A stretch of DNA of 64,000 bases, taken from positions 6,820,966 to 6,884,965 of the forward strand of contig CM043959.1 in the NCBI GenBank assembly GCA_014529385.2, read 5' to 3'. The position numbers and the translations under genes were made by a program. Origin of the DNA: Adiantum capillus-veneris. Its lineage: Eukaryota > Streptophyta > Polypodiopsida > Polypodiales > Pteridaceae. Positions 43,159-54,804 of the stretch are shown in pieces. A model generated the notes under the pieces. The model saw nothing but the letters and a program-made list of their open reading frames with translations, did not search any database and was not told where the DNA came from. Every line of letters begins with the position of its first letter. Position 1 is the stretch's first letter.

Positions 43159-46100
43159 TTAGACCTCTTGTACATCTTCCTTGTCTTCTTCTTCACTGGA
43201 TGATTCCAGAGCTTCATGTTCACTTTGATCTTCACCTGTGTTTTTCTCTTCTTCCTCATCCATATCTTCTAGATCATTGTCTCCTCTTCTCTTAAACATT
43301 TTAATCCTTTTTCCTGCAATGGGAATCTTTACTTCTGTACCATCTAGTTCAGACAAGCTGTAAGTAGCATTTTCATGCACATGCTTTACAACATACGGTC
43401 CAAACCATCTTTTTGAGAACTTACGCATGACTGTGTGCTGGTTATCAAGGCTACTATCATACACTAAAACCCAGTCACCTTTGTCAATTGCTTTGCTCCT
43501 GAGTCGATGTCGCTTATCAAAATAGTCCTTGTTTTTCAACCTTGCATTTTTGAGTCGTTCGTTTGCAGCTTCAATGTCTCCAGGTCTTCTCTCTAGCTGC
43601 CTTATACGCAGTGCAAGGAGATCTTCCCTACTAAGCCCCTCTTGCCAAGGTAGTACATTCCATGTGGGAATTGTATCCTCAATCGGCATCACTGGCTTTT
43701 GACCATGCATTAGCTCCGCAGGCATGTAGCCAGTTACTGAGCTATGTGTTGTACGATCAGCCCATAAAGCATATGGTAACAATTTAGGCCACTCACCAAC
43801 TCTTCCTTCGCAAGCCTTGGCCAAAGCTTTGATGATAGGAGGATGCCCTCTTTCACTCTTTCCATTGCCTTCAGGGTTGTAAGCTGTAGTAAGAGAAAGC
43901 TTGATCCCTAATCTAGAAAAGAACTCCCTTGCTTCTTCGGCATCCAGTTCACCTCGATCTGCAGTGATTTTTCCCACACAACCATAACGGCAAATCACCT
44001 CATCAAGAAGGAATTTGCACACAGCTTCTGTGGTCTTAGCTCTTAATGCTCTTCCTTCAACCTGGTTAGTTAGGTCCTCTCGTGCAAGAACCAAGTATCT
44101 CATCTGCCAGAGTCTTAAAGGCATCGTGACTAGATCCACAACCCATTTATAGTGCATGGCTAGTGGATATGTAGGGTGCAATCCATCACGACGTCGAACA
44201 TTTGAATACATTTGACAAGTTACACATGACTCTACAAACTGAGATACATCTTTATACATACCCTTCCACCAGTATTTTTCTTTCAACTTGGAGAAGGTTG
44301 CCCACATACCCCTGTGTCCAGCCCATAGACTCTCATGAAACTCTTGCATGAGCTTTACTTGAGTCTCTTTTTTACATATAACCCGCTGTGGTGTAGCACC
44401 CTTTTGTTTAGGATGCTTCCACAAGTAACCATCCCTTAAAAAGTACCCATATGCTTTCCTGCGTATCCTCTTGAATTCTTGTTCAGACCAATCATCCTGT
44501 TTTGTTAGAGTACTTAAGTACCTTCCAATAGAAAGCCAATCACCTTCATAAAGATCTTTCAAGAACAATTCAAGTGAATTAGTCATGCAGACATTGTTAC
44601 CTTTGACATGAGAGATAGAATAGAATTTTGTGCCTACATCATCTCCCTCATCAATCATTTGTGACTCATCTTCATACCTTGCCCTTGATAGCATATCTGC
44701 CACTGTATTGTCTTTACCTGCAATGTGCTTAAACTTGGGATTTAAGGACTTAATGTAGGCAATCCACCGCAACATAGCAATGTCTGGTGTTGAGCAGCTT
44801 GTAATCATCCCAAGAAGTGGTAGACAATCTGTTTCTACAACCACACATGCACCAATTAGGTACTCTTTCCCACTTTTCAAGGCTGTAACCATACCCCGTA
44901 ACTCTCTCTTTATCTGTGGATAGTTTCTTTGGCGAGCACTTAGTACCTTTGCTCCAAATCTTACCACATACCTGTGTCCTTCTTTGTCATCTTGCCCTAT
45001 TGCCCATCCAATCCCTGTAGGACTGGTATCTACTGTCACAATCACTGGCCTTTGACACTCATAGTCTACCTTTCTCAAAGTCGTTGCTGACTGGAGTAAC
45101 TCCTTTAGCTTTTTCATGGATTTTACATGTGCTTCTGTCCATTTAAACTTTTGATTCTTTCTAAGCAGCTGATAAAGAGGATCAGCTACATGTGCATAAT
45201 GTGGAATCCAAATAACATAGAAGACACATGCTCCCAGAAACCTTCTAACCTCAGTGATGCTAGTGCATGTTTCTTTCATTCTTTGGATGGCATCTACCTT
45301 TGATGAACAAGGTTTCCTACCATATGGCCCGCACATGTGCCCCACAATGAGCACTTCTTTGACACCAAACATAGACTTTTTCCCTGACAATGTAAGATTC
45401 ACTTCTTCCAACCTAAACAAAATTTTATCACAATCATTTATGTGATTTACCACAAACCTGCGATATCCCTTGAGATCCAAAGCTTCATCTTTGTCACTTT
45501 CTTCACATCCTTTGATAGGCAAATCATCAATGAAAGGCATTGTGATTTGAGGAATAAAGTCACGTAAGACCTTATTCATCCCATTCATCATATGTGCAAC
45601 CGAGTTGGTTGCTCCCTGTGGCAAGGTACACATCCTTACCAAACCCAAAGGTGTCCTCATGGTTGTCAAGTCTCTGCTTTCGATTGCAAGCTGAAATTGA
45701 TCATACCCTGAGTAGAGATCCCCCATTGAGTAGATTGCCCTCCCTGCAAACGCCTCTGCAAATTCATCCACAATTGGACCTGTACCTACATTTCTAATTG
45801 TCACCTTGTTCACTGGTTTCATATCTTGGATGAAGCGTAGAGAAACATTCTTCTTTGGAACTGTGAACCACCTGTTTAAGTATGGAGCACAAGAAGGCTC
45901 CAAGATTCCCATTTTGATTTTCTCATTCAGTAGCTCTACTAACTTTGGCAAATAAGCCTTTGGAACCGGAATAGGCCGCAGATTCTAAGGCACATGAGGT
46001 ATTGTGAAAATTACCATAGGAGCTACAATATAAGGATCAACACATCCTATCTCATGTGGCTCAAATGAAAAAGCCTTACCATGCTTTGAAAGCATTTCTT

Positions 46101-46690
46101 TGAAGCACTTTGTCTTCTCTTGTGTTAGAAACTCCTCGCAACCAATCTGCAACTCTTGAAAGGACTCCTTTGTGAAGGTATGCCCGATCTTTTTAGGATT
46201 CCGCAAACTTGGTTGTAAAGAAGCCCGTTCAATCTTTTCCATGTTGTTGGGTGGTAAGGGTGAAGCTACTGGTTTCACCTTCTTTGCTACACTCTTGTAT
46301 TTAGTTTCAACATGGACTTCTGGGCCAACTGTTTGGCTTTCTTTAAAGGCTTCTATTACTTGATACATTTCCATAGAGCAAAATTCCACAACTTCATTTT
46401 CAAGATGCAAACTAGACCTCATTATAGCATCAAGCTCACCCATAGTATCTACAAAAGAAACTTGTTCACACAAACCCAAAACATTTTCAGTAGGCTTTAG
46501 CAACCCACTCTTTTTCATGCCTATTTGTACATTATGCACATATTGCCTCTCATATCTCTTCAAATCTTCAAGTTTTGTAAAACATACTGATCCATTCCTT
46601 GTTACCAAGGAGCTCATCGAGAAAGTTTCACCTATTTTTGGATCAAACGAGACCCTTTTTCTTTCTATACCACTGCAATCCCGCTTTACA
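43159..46690 (-). pseudogene. Element II pol: RT, RNase H, integrase; one internal stop
   Basis: A single frame of about 1,175 codons is interrupted only by TAG at 45985-45987. An N-terminal segment (46617-45988) precedes RT. RT motifs are FTVPKKNVSLRFIQDMKPVN, DLYSGYDQFQLA, MRTPLGLVRMCTLPQGATNS and the catalytic PFIDDLPIKG at about 45517-45537. RNase H has VTVDTSPTGIGWAI and ETDCLPLLGM. Integrase has a zinc module (HESLWAGHRG ... CVTCQ), core motifs (WVVDLV, ITADRGELD, NGKSERGH; 34 residues separate the last Asp and Glu) and a GPY segment (KRWFGPYVV). It ends in an acidic tail without a chromodomain. The frame is -1 relative to gag-pro. Confidence 0.92.
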
Positions 46691-49061
46691 ATGGTACTTG
46701 GCCAAAACCCATCATTTCTCTATGTTCATGAAACTCTTTGCTTACCTTTGGTAGAGGATGTTCTCTGAGGTTGTCACGATTTCTTTTATGGTTTACACAA
46801 ACTGTGAGAAATTGGACAGCACGTTTACCATCTTTGCTACGTATCCTAGCATATGCTGAACCATCGTCCATTACCTTTGTTTCCATTTGAACTCCCACAA
46901 TGTAGGGTTGTCCAAGGATGAGATGATATGAAGATGTATCCTGTACAAAGAAGTTTTGGTCAATCTTTACATCACCTATTGTTACCTTCACACCTGGACA
47001 TGCTGCATACAATTCACCGGATGAATTGTTTGCCACTTTTACCATCCAGCCATGATCTGTGTCCATCGGCCATTTGCACTTGTTGTAGAGACTCTTTGAC
47101 ATTATGTTTATTTCTGAACCATGGTCAATCAAGGCAACAAATGGCTCTTCAAGATCACCTACCTTGACCAAAGTTTCTGTAGTAGCCCTTGCCCAATGAC
47201 TTCGTGAATAGTAACTCCTAGGAATATCTTCAACTTCTTCATCATCATTAGAGAAATACACTTGCTTCACTCTCCCACTAGATTGGTAGCATCCTACCAC
47301 AGCTCCATCATTCTCCTTATTTTGCAGTTGCATCCCTTGTGTCTTTGAGGTTTCCCCTTCAACCTGTGGACGAGAAACTTCAGCAAGGGTTTGCCTCTTT
47401 CTCTTGATGATGTCAATGATCTCCTCATGGAATTCACGCTTTGCAATGCCAAGAACTTCTTCCAGAGTAAACTCAATCTTGCTATTCAAGATCCTTTCCT
47501 CCAAGACTTTCTTTAAATCTGTAGAAACCTCAATATCAGATTGTAGTTTATAAGTTGGGCCTTTTGTCTTACCTTTCGTTGGCTCTTTCTTCTTTCCTGT
47601 TGTAGACTCCTCCATGAGTACTTCAGGTGGAGATGCTCCTTGTGTTGAGGGTGTTTGAGAAGGCATTGAGTCGCTTCTTCCCCCACTTCTAGAAGCTCTT
47701 TTTGATGGTCCTTCATCAGCATTCTCACGTCTGCGCTTCTCTTCTACAATTGCCTCATTTTGTTGGCATTTTGTAATGTAGGCATGCACTGACAATGAGT
47801 CCACTGGATCATCCCATCCTGTTTCTAGACGTATGCAATCACCTGCTTCATGTAGAATCTCTTTTATAAGCTTTCCCTTTTTAGCTAATTGCATGACATT
47901 TGGCCAAATTTGACCATGATGGTCACTCACCTCTTCATCACAAAAATGTTCAATTTTTACTCCATAAGTAGCTGCCTCAACTGAAGAGGTGGCATACTTG
48001 GTTGCCATATCTTCAACTAAGGTTTGCATTCCCCCCTTCCCAAAGTTAGTTCTCAAGGGTAGACCTGTCTCTCTTAAGTGGATTTTACCATCCTTAAAAA
48101 AGACAACATCTTTTGACAAAGCATCACTAAAATCATCACAATCCCTTCTTACATGGTCTGTACTATCACACCAAATACATCTATTAACAAACCCTTCTTT
48201 GGGCTGTTGTCTTTGCCTAGGAAGTGGCCCTAATGGTTGGCCTTTTTCTTCAAGCTTTGCAAACTTCACCTTCAAGTCACGCATTCCCTTCACAAGCTCA
48301 TCTAGCATGGACTCATCAAACTTAGGAGCGATAAAAGTAGGCTTTACCATTTTGTCAGAAGTTGAGATGGAAGGACTTGTAGTGTTTACTACCATCTTGT
48401 CCCTTCTTCTTTGTCGTTTGGCAAGCAGTGAGACAGCACCTTCAACCTCATTCCAGTCGGTCTTTAGTCCTTGCTCAGCATCATTATCTTCAAGAAGAAG
48501 CTCCAAATTTTCTTGAAACTCTTTATCTGCAGCTTGTAAGAAAAGATATGTCTTCTCTGCATCTAGTGTGGCCCTTTTTGTCCTTGTGAGTTGTGCATAG
48601 CGCCGCTCAAATTCCCTAAGTAGTTCTGTTATTGATAGTCCTTGCTTTGGCTTGACTACCCATTCTAAGAATGTCCTTTTGGTCACTCTCTCAGAGTCCT
48701 CCATGAAATATTCTTCCTTTAAAGCTACTTTGAGTTCTTCCCAATTTCTCCCATGCCCATCTTTAATTGCCCTAACATGCTCCCTAATTTCTGGAGCAAC
48801 AACTAGCTCAAAGCTTTGAATCATCTCACCTTCTGACACGCAATGCAGCTCCATCTTCTTCACATACTCGCGTAAGTACTTGGTTACATATTTTCCATTG
48901 AACTGATCCATTCTGTTGACGACCGCTTGTATGGCCTTCGTTGCTGAAATCTCCCTTCTTTCAGTAGCATGTTGTTGTTGCATGAACATTGCAAATGCTT
49001 GAAACATTTGCATTGTTGCTGGGTCAAAATGCATACCCTGTTGCTCAACATGATCACCCAT
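46686..49061 (-). CDS. Element II gag-protease polyprotein, intact frame
   Basis: This 791-residue polyprotein starts at ATG 49061 (ACCATGGGT, strong context); the open frame extends four codons upstream without ATG. The capsid-type gag domain covers roughly residues 60-220 (YVKKMELHCVSEGEM, WEELKVALKEEYF). A CCHC zinc knuckle (CIWCDSTDHVRRDC) lies near residue 300, followed by a long charged linker. A retropepsin domain lies near residues 630-740 (FVALIDHGSEINIMSKSLY, then YHLILGQPYI). The active site reads D-H-G rather than the usual D-S-G or D-T-G. I do not know if that is normal for its lineage. No stop or frameshift is present within the frame. Confidence 0.88.
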   Translation of the reverse strand: MGDHVEQQGMHFDPATMQMFQAFAMFMQQQHATERREISATKAIQAVVNRMDQFNGKYVTKYLREYVKKMELHCVSEGEMIQSFELVVAPEIREHVRAIKDGHGRNWEELKVALKEEYFMEDSERVTKRTFLEWVVKPKQGLSITELLREFERRYAQLTRTKRATLDAEKTYLFLQAADKEFQENLELLLEDNDAEQGLKTDWNEVEGAVSLLAKRQRRRDKMVVNTTSPSISTSDKMVKPTFIAPKFDESMLDELVKGMRDLKVKFAKLEEKGQPLGPLPRQRQQPKEGFVNRCIWCDSTDHVRRDCDDFSDALSKDVVFFKDGKIHLRETGLPLRTNFGKGGMQTLVEDMATKYATSSVEAATYGVKIEHFCDEEVSDHHGQIWPNVMQLAKKGKLIKEILHEAGDCIRLETGWDDPVDSLSVHAYITKCQQNEAIVEEKRRRENADEGPSKRASRSGGRSDSMPSQTPSTQGASPPEVLMEESTTGKKKEPTKGKTKGPTYKLQSDIEVSTDLKKVLEERILNSKIEFTLEEVLGIAKREFHEEIIDIIKRKRQTLAEVSRPQVEGETSKTQGMQLQNKENDGAVVGCYQSSGRVKQVYFSNDDEEVEDIPRSYYSRSHWARATTETLVKVGDLEEPFVALIDHGSEINIMSKSLYNKCKWPMDTDHGWMVKVANNSSGELYAACPGVKVTIGDVKIDQNFFVQDTSSYHLILGQPYIVGVQMETKVMDDGSAYARIRSKDGKRAVQFLTVCVNHKRNRDNLREHPLPKVSKEFHEHREMMGFGQVPL

Positions 49062-49089
49062 GGTTACCCACAAACTCTCACCCTAGCAG

Positions 49090-49108
49090 ATTCGCGTCGG
49101 GTTCACCA
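49090..49108 (-). other. Primer binding site complementary to tRNA-Trp
   Basis: On the minus strand TGGTGAACCCGACGCGAAT matches, with one mismatch, the complement of the 3' end of plant tRNA-Trp as I know it. It lies about five bases from the LTR. Confidence 0.8.
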
Positions 49109-49112
49109 AAAA

Positions 49113-49940
49113 TATGCGAGAAATTTGCGGTCTTGCCAGGAAAGCACCGAGCTTATGGCTATGAGAGTTTGTGAGAGAACTCAACAAAAACTATATGAAG
49201 GAGTTAAACCATAGATGCCATGAAGACTAGGGTTTGGAAAGAAGTGCAATCAAAGAAGACTCACTCTTTCTCTCTTGCACTCACACACACACAAAGAAAG
49301 AACGCAAAAGAGAATGTCAAAACAATACGAAGATGAAAACATCAAGGCTATGGTCATATCGTATCATGGGTAATATGAAAGGGTTAATGGATGAGTTAAT
49401 GGCATTCAATCTTGGCTGACCAAATAGGCTACGAATTGTTCTTTGGAATTGTAGTTTTGTGCTTACCATAATATATATATTTTGTCTAGTGATTGGGATT
49501 AATTGTGTGTACAAATCCTCTTGGTTCATAGCAAGATAACTACGCTTACATCAAAAGAAAAATTATAGTCTATGAGAGGTAGTATGATGGGATCCGGTGA
49601 TAGAAGTATTTCATTGAGCCTTTCTGGGCCAAAGAGAAACACTATACGTTGTTGAAAGTGTATTTTACGGCTAATCCATACGTTAATTCTAATAGATCGT
49701 ACAAAGTGAAAGCGATAGAAATTATCATCATGTGGGTTATTCATATAGGATAGTATGTGAGAAATGTAGATATGAGAGAAGAGAAGAGATGAGAAGTTTC
49801 CCTCCCAAGCCCTATTCTTGCCCGTAGGCAATAAGGATACTGCGGGGAGAGATGTACCTGTAGCAAGGAGAACCTAAAATTTGTAGAGAGGATGAATTAC
49901 TAACAGTGAAAGAGATAGATTTGGTTAAAGAGATGAGATT

Positions 49941-49978
<38 letters not shown>

Positions 49979-51148
49979 GATTAGAGATGAAAAAGAAAAC
50001 AACAAGAAATCAATAAAACATCAATGTAGAACACATCTTACTTGACAAACCCTTCGACACCATTATTGATGGAGAGAGAAGAAGAGTGGAGAATTCCACT
50101 TTGATTGATACACCAAGTGTAAAAACTTCTTTGATTAGAGTTGATCTTCCAAAGTTAGCTTGTTGCAAGAATGGCTAGTCTTCTTCTAGGAAAAAGTGTA
50201 GGCTTGGGCTTATGTTAATGGCTAAGTACAATTAGGCATTACTACTCACTCCCTCAAGAATTCCTCTCATCAATGGTTTGAATGCTTGAGTTCCTTCCAA
50301 GGAAGAAGAGGTCCCCTTTTATAGGTGAAGGGAACCCCCAAGGGTTTACACAAGAAGAGAGGAGCCAGTGTGAACAGGAATTGGAAAAGTTGGAAATGAG
50401 CTGCCCCTGCATGATGTGGGCAGACTGGGGTCCAGTATTTTGATCATATCTCCTCAACCGTGGCTCCAAATAAAAAAGTAAAACTATGGGCAAAAACTTC
50501 AGCTCATTAGCTACGATTTTCATTTTAAAATCGTTTTCCAATTCGGATTGGAACCTTGTGTAAACAATTCATCAAAATAGGGTCCATTTATGGCAGCAAA
50601 AGTCTTCATGTGGTCTCCTTAGCCTAGACTTTCATTTAATTCCAAAGGACACCTCATGCCATATGAAAGCATGAAATTGCTCCTTGACAAAGTTTTGTAA
50701 TCATGTTTGCAATAATGCATTAAAATAAGTGTATCTTTGAAATCATGCCACCTAGTGTCCCACTAGGATTTGATTCTCTCCTAGTAGCTATTTAAAAAGA
50801 AATATAAGAAAAGTATAAAAAATACATAGAATATATATATATTGGAGTTTACCTTAGATATAGGATCTAGCGAGGGTGTGAGATGATAATGAAATAGTAG
50901 AAATAAAGAATCAATGCTTTTTGCCCCAAGTTAAAGAGGCGGAGTTATTGATGCTTTTCCCATAGTATTTTCTGATGGTAAAGTAAGGATATGTTACCCT
51001 TGAGAAAAATAATAGGATGAGATAGAAGGCTTATTATTATACTTAAATATGCATATGTACACTATAGGAAATGTAATTATGTATCTAAAAAAATACAAGA
51101 TAGATCTTATAGCATGCGTTCCCACTATGTACGTGTCACAGCACGACA
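49113..51148 (-). mobile_element. 5' LTR of element II
   Basis: This is the second copy of the element II LTR, nearly identical to 41078-43100, with the boundary at the primer site altered (ATATGCGAG instead of TGTCGAG). The (AT)n run near 49942-49974 is longer than in the other copy. It ends CAGCACGACA. Confidence 0.9.
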
Positions 51149-51152
51149 ACGG

Positions 51153-52795
51153 GTTGACCGACAAGGGCTTGAACCCAACATATCATACTTAGTCTTTTGG
51201 CATACCACACATTTGAAACATATTCTTGTATGTCTACTTTCATGGTGGGCCAATAGAGGTACGTATCTACTCCTTGAAGAGTAGATTGAATGCCTCTATG
51301 CCCCACATAGGGAGGAGCATGGGATTCATACATTAACTTCTCACGAAGGAAGTGGGTAACATAGCCTATTGCCATGGAGAAGATAACCATCCTGCAAGGT
51401 GAATGGTTCCTCTTTCTTCCCCAAAGCAAGGGCTGACATTATGTCTTTAAAGTCAGGGTCAGTAGCATACTCATCTATCATAGAAGATAGATCATTGTGA
51501 GTTGCTATAGACACTCCATTAACTTTTGGTTGCTATGAAAGTGCATCGGCCACATGATTGTGCTTACCAGCAATGTGAGAAATATGAAAATAAAATTGCG
51601 AAAGAGAATTTACCCACCTCATTTGTTTGTCGGAAAGCTTGTCATGAAGTACTTGAGCCTTTGGTGGTCTGTTCGTAAAATAAATGGAGTCCTCAATAGA
51701 TAGTGCTTCCATGTGTCTAGGGCATGTAGAACAGCTACAAGCTCTTTTTCATATATGCTCAAGATTCATTCATTGGATTGAGCCTTCGGCTCTCATATGA
51801 TATGGCATGCCCTTCTTGAAGCAAGACTGCTCCAAGGCAATCACCACAAGCATCACATTGGACCTCAAATGGCTTTGAGAGACCCGGTAGCATAAGGACT
51901 AGTTGGGAAGTAAGCTTCCCTTTGAGCTTGTCAAAAGAATTTTTCTCCTTAGCAGTCCATGAGTACTTAACGTTCTTCTTTGTTAAGTCATGTATTGGCC
52001 CTGCTATTTGAGAGAATTTTGCTATGAAGCATCTATGGTATGCACACATACCAATAAAGCTTCTTAGCTCATGTAGATTCCTTGGATTAGGCCATGCTTT
52101 TATTACCTCTAACTTTGATGGATCCATACGGATACCATCTTGAGAGATAATATGACCTAAGTATTGAATCTCTTGAAGGAAAAATTCACTCTTCTTTTCA
52201 TTGATAAAAAGCTTGTTCTCCCTCAATGCTTGAAAAATCACATGGAGATGTTCTTGTGCTTCTCCAAGGACTTGGAGTTGATGATGATATCATCAAAGAA
52301 CACTCCAAATAATTTGAAGGAGGGTCTAAAGATTTTCTCCATTTAACAATTGAACGTGGCCGGTGCATTAGTCAAGCCAAAAGGCAATGACTAGATATTT
52401 ATAAAGACCAAACGTTGTACGAAACGTGGTCTTTAGGATATCTTCATTCACTATCCTTATTTGATGATAGCCACTTTTAAGGTCAATCCTACTGAAGTAG
52501 GTAGAGCCTTGTAGCTTATCAAATAGATCTTCTACCCGAGGTACGGGAAATTTGTTTTTGAGAGTGATATGGTTTAGTGCTTGATAGTCCACACACATGC
52601 GGTATGTAACATCTTTCTTTTGCACTAAACGGACTGGAGAACAAAAGGGAGAGGAGCTAGGCGTCACCATCCCGTATCTACCAATTCTTGTAGTTGCCTC
52701 ATGATCTCCTCTTATTGAGCTTGGAAAACTCAATAAGGAGGCTTGTTAGGCGGCGAGCTTCCTGGTAGGAGCTCAATTCGATGGTCATCATCTCC
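51153..52795 (-). pseudogene. Element III RT, RNase H and integrase zinc module, decayed
   Basis: RT begins near 52733 with TPSSSPFCSPVRLVQKKD, MCVDYQALNHITLKNKFP and RIDLKSGYHQI. A frameshift region at 52240-52380 includes FFDDIIINSK near 52290, which keeps both catalytic Asp residues. The connection and RNase H region (52241-51600) shows LGHIISQDGIRMDPSKL, FEVQCDACGDCLGAV and HIAGKHNHVADALS. The integrase zinc module lies at 51330-51190 (YVGHRGIQSTL, then VSNVWYAKR, where the expected C-x2-C is lost). The reading is cut at 51180 by element I. The first 32 bases of this span (51149-51180) are the tail of element I's LTR. Confidence 0.85.
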
Positions 52796-53344
52796 TCATT
52801 TTGGAGGTAAGTCCATAGGGATATCATCGATGAAAACATATTGGAATCCATTTAGAAAATTAGACAAGTCTAACTCTTCTTGATTCCTACCATTTACATT
52901 TGATGAAACATTAGGACCTTTTAGGGACTCTTTGACAAAAATCATGTACACAAAAACTGAGCTTTTCATTGATTTATCAAAAGAAGGAGGATTTATAAGT
53001 GGTATAGTACGACCAGACACACTAGCATCTATATACATGCTCTTTTCCCTATAGGTGAAGTAGATTCTCCTTTCAGGAAACTTCAGGTTGGCAACCATGC
53101 GGTTGAACCATGGTGCCCCTAGGATAACATCCTCATGTTGGAGAAGAGAGATGAAAAAGTCTTCTTTGTCGACGTAGCTTTGGACATGAAGCCTCAACTT
53201 CCCAACCAAGGGAGTAATGGAGGCTTGCTGTCCCTTGAAAGCTGTATCGGTAGTTATGGTATCTCCCATCTCGAAAGCTTGAATGCCCAACTTGGTGGCC
53301 AACTCCATTGATATGAAGTTGTGAGTAGAGCGAGGGTCAAACAA
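52796..53344 (-). pseudogene. Element III retropepsin, active site altered
   Basis: The protease domain begins at FDPRSTHNFISMELATKLG, in the position of the active-site motif D-x-G-S-T-H-N-F-I-S of plant chromoviruses. Here the glycine is replaced by arginine, which should abolish activity. The second block DVILGAPWFNRM follows. The upstream frame continues into the zinc-knuckle part of gag. Confidence 0.85.
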
Positions 53345-53364
53345 GATGAAAGCATCATGCTCCC

Positions 53365-54804
53365 TTACCTTTCCCCAAGCATAGGAGAGAGGTGATCCTT
53401 TGCAATGAGCATCCTCTTTTGGAGCTTTGATAGGGGAAGCTCTAGGAGTCTCATTGCGGGCATTTCTCTTGGGGCAAGAACGATAGCCATGTCCTTGCTC
53501 CCCACACTTAAAACATTTGTGGTCCTTGAAAAAAGCTTCAAGATCTTAAGGAGAGAGTTTATTTTTACCTTTGTGAAATCCCTTCTCCTTGGACCGATTG
53601 TTGTCATTGTTGTTGTTGGAATTGCCTTGGGAAGAATTTTGGGCATTAGTTTTTTCCTTTGCATCACTTTTTTCTTTGCTTTCCATGGGCTTGACATTCC
53701 TTCTAGCCCCTTGCTGGAAATTGATGCGCAAAGCAACCATAGTGTGGTGGATTACTTTGGTGATAGAACCAGGTTATTGGGAGTTGACATACTTGGCCAT
53801 CTCTTCAAGTAATTCCGCATAGAATTATTGCTTTTGCTCGAAAAAGTCTATCTTTTGAAAGACAGTAGTCTGAAGATGTAAATCCCAAAACTTATTCACA
53901 TATTTGTGGATAGACTCATGGGAGAGAAGCTTCAAACTATGCCATTCGGTAAGCACTTTGTCCTTTGCATTGCTTGCAAGGGATTGCTTAATGATGGAAA
54001 CTCATAGAGTGTTCCATGTCTTTGGGACTTTGCTGTTGCCATGAAGGCTAGCCCACCATTGATGAGTATATTTCTAGAAGTGCATAGCTACATGGCGTAT
54101 CTTGGAGGACTCCGTGAAGCCCTCGTCTCCAAAGGCCGTATCAAATTGTTGGATAAAGGCCAATACTTTGTCTGTAGCACCAAAGGTGCCATCATAGGTG
54201 AGAAAAGAGATACTCTTCCCTCCCTCTTTGAAATTCTGAAGCTTTTGGGACCTTCACCATGCAGGGTAAGATTTGGGATGTCCTTCCCTCTTGTATTCTC
54301 TAGGAGAATAGCTATTGCTTTCGTCAAAAGAGGAGGAATGTGGAGAAGAATGAGAAGAGAATGACCTTTTTCTTACCCTTTTCTTCCTTTGTTTCCTCTC
54401 TTCCCTTTCGGAGTGATGAGAGAAGGATTGTGGGTTGACTATTTCCTCTTGGGAGGAGTTGGCGATCGTCTAGTCCGCCATCTTCATGGAGCCACATCTT
54501 TAGAGAACCTTAGGGATTTGATCCTTTATCATTCTTTGGATTCCTTGTCTCTTATGGGAGAGAGTCTTCTTTTGGGGGTCTCATCAAGAGGCCTCCTAAG
54601 CTCTCTCTCCTCTTGGAGAGCAAGGGAAATCCCATAAACACGAAGTTGTTGAGTAACTTTGGCTTGCAAAGCAAGGTTGCCCATAGCTTGCTGCAGCCTA
54701 GTAACAAGATAAATGACAAACATGGGGGAATCATCATTAACACCTTCATGTGCAAAGTCAAAGTTATCAATGTTCATTTTACTCTCTTGGTTATTGTCAT
54801 CCAT
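53365..54804 (-). pseudogene. Element III gag with CCHC knuckle, frameshifted
   Basis: The gag starts at ATG 54804 (MDDNNQESKMNIDNFDFAHE). Readings in several frames cover the capsid region (about 54330-53760). A basic, Asn- and Lys-rich linker follows (53546-53740) and then a zinc knuckle, CFKCGEQGHGYRSC, near 53470-53520. Multiple stops and frameshifts show it is no longer functional. The order gag, knuckle, protease, RT is standard for chromoviruses. Confidence 0.8.

Larger units (their letters stand above)
41078..51148 (-). mobile_element. Element II: nearly intact Ty3 element with tRNA-Trp primer site
   Basis: This 10.07-kb element on the minus strand has all standard parts. They are a 5' LTR (49113-51148), a tRNA-Trp primer site, gag-pro (46686-49061), pol (43159-46690), a polypurine tract (43101-43115) and a 3' LTR (41078-43100). 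The ends are TGTCG and CGACA, and ACGG flanks both sides (41074-41077, 51149-51152). The LTRs differ at only about 1-2 percent of sites by eye, so the insertion is the youngest event of the nest. The coding region is damaged by one UAG within pol and perhaps nothing else. Confidence 0.9.
38662..51180 (-). mobile_element. Element I: gag-only copia-like LTR element, containing element II
   Basis: The inserted block starts TGTTGGAGCTC and ends TTGAACCCAACA, flanked on both sides by TATCA (38657-38661 and 51181-51185). Without element II it is about 2.4 kb: a left LTR (38662-38940), gag, an iMet-type primer site, and a right LTR (40788-41077 plus 51149-51180). There is no protease, integrase, RT or RNase H. 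This structure matches what has been called a TR-GAG element, which depends on enzymes from other elements. Confidence 0.85.

Noticed and set aside
47989-48516. 175-codon plus-strand reading opposite element II gag
   Set aside because: It is the complement of the intact gag-pro frame and serine/leucine-rich, as expected for a shadow.
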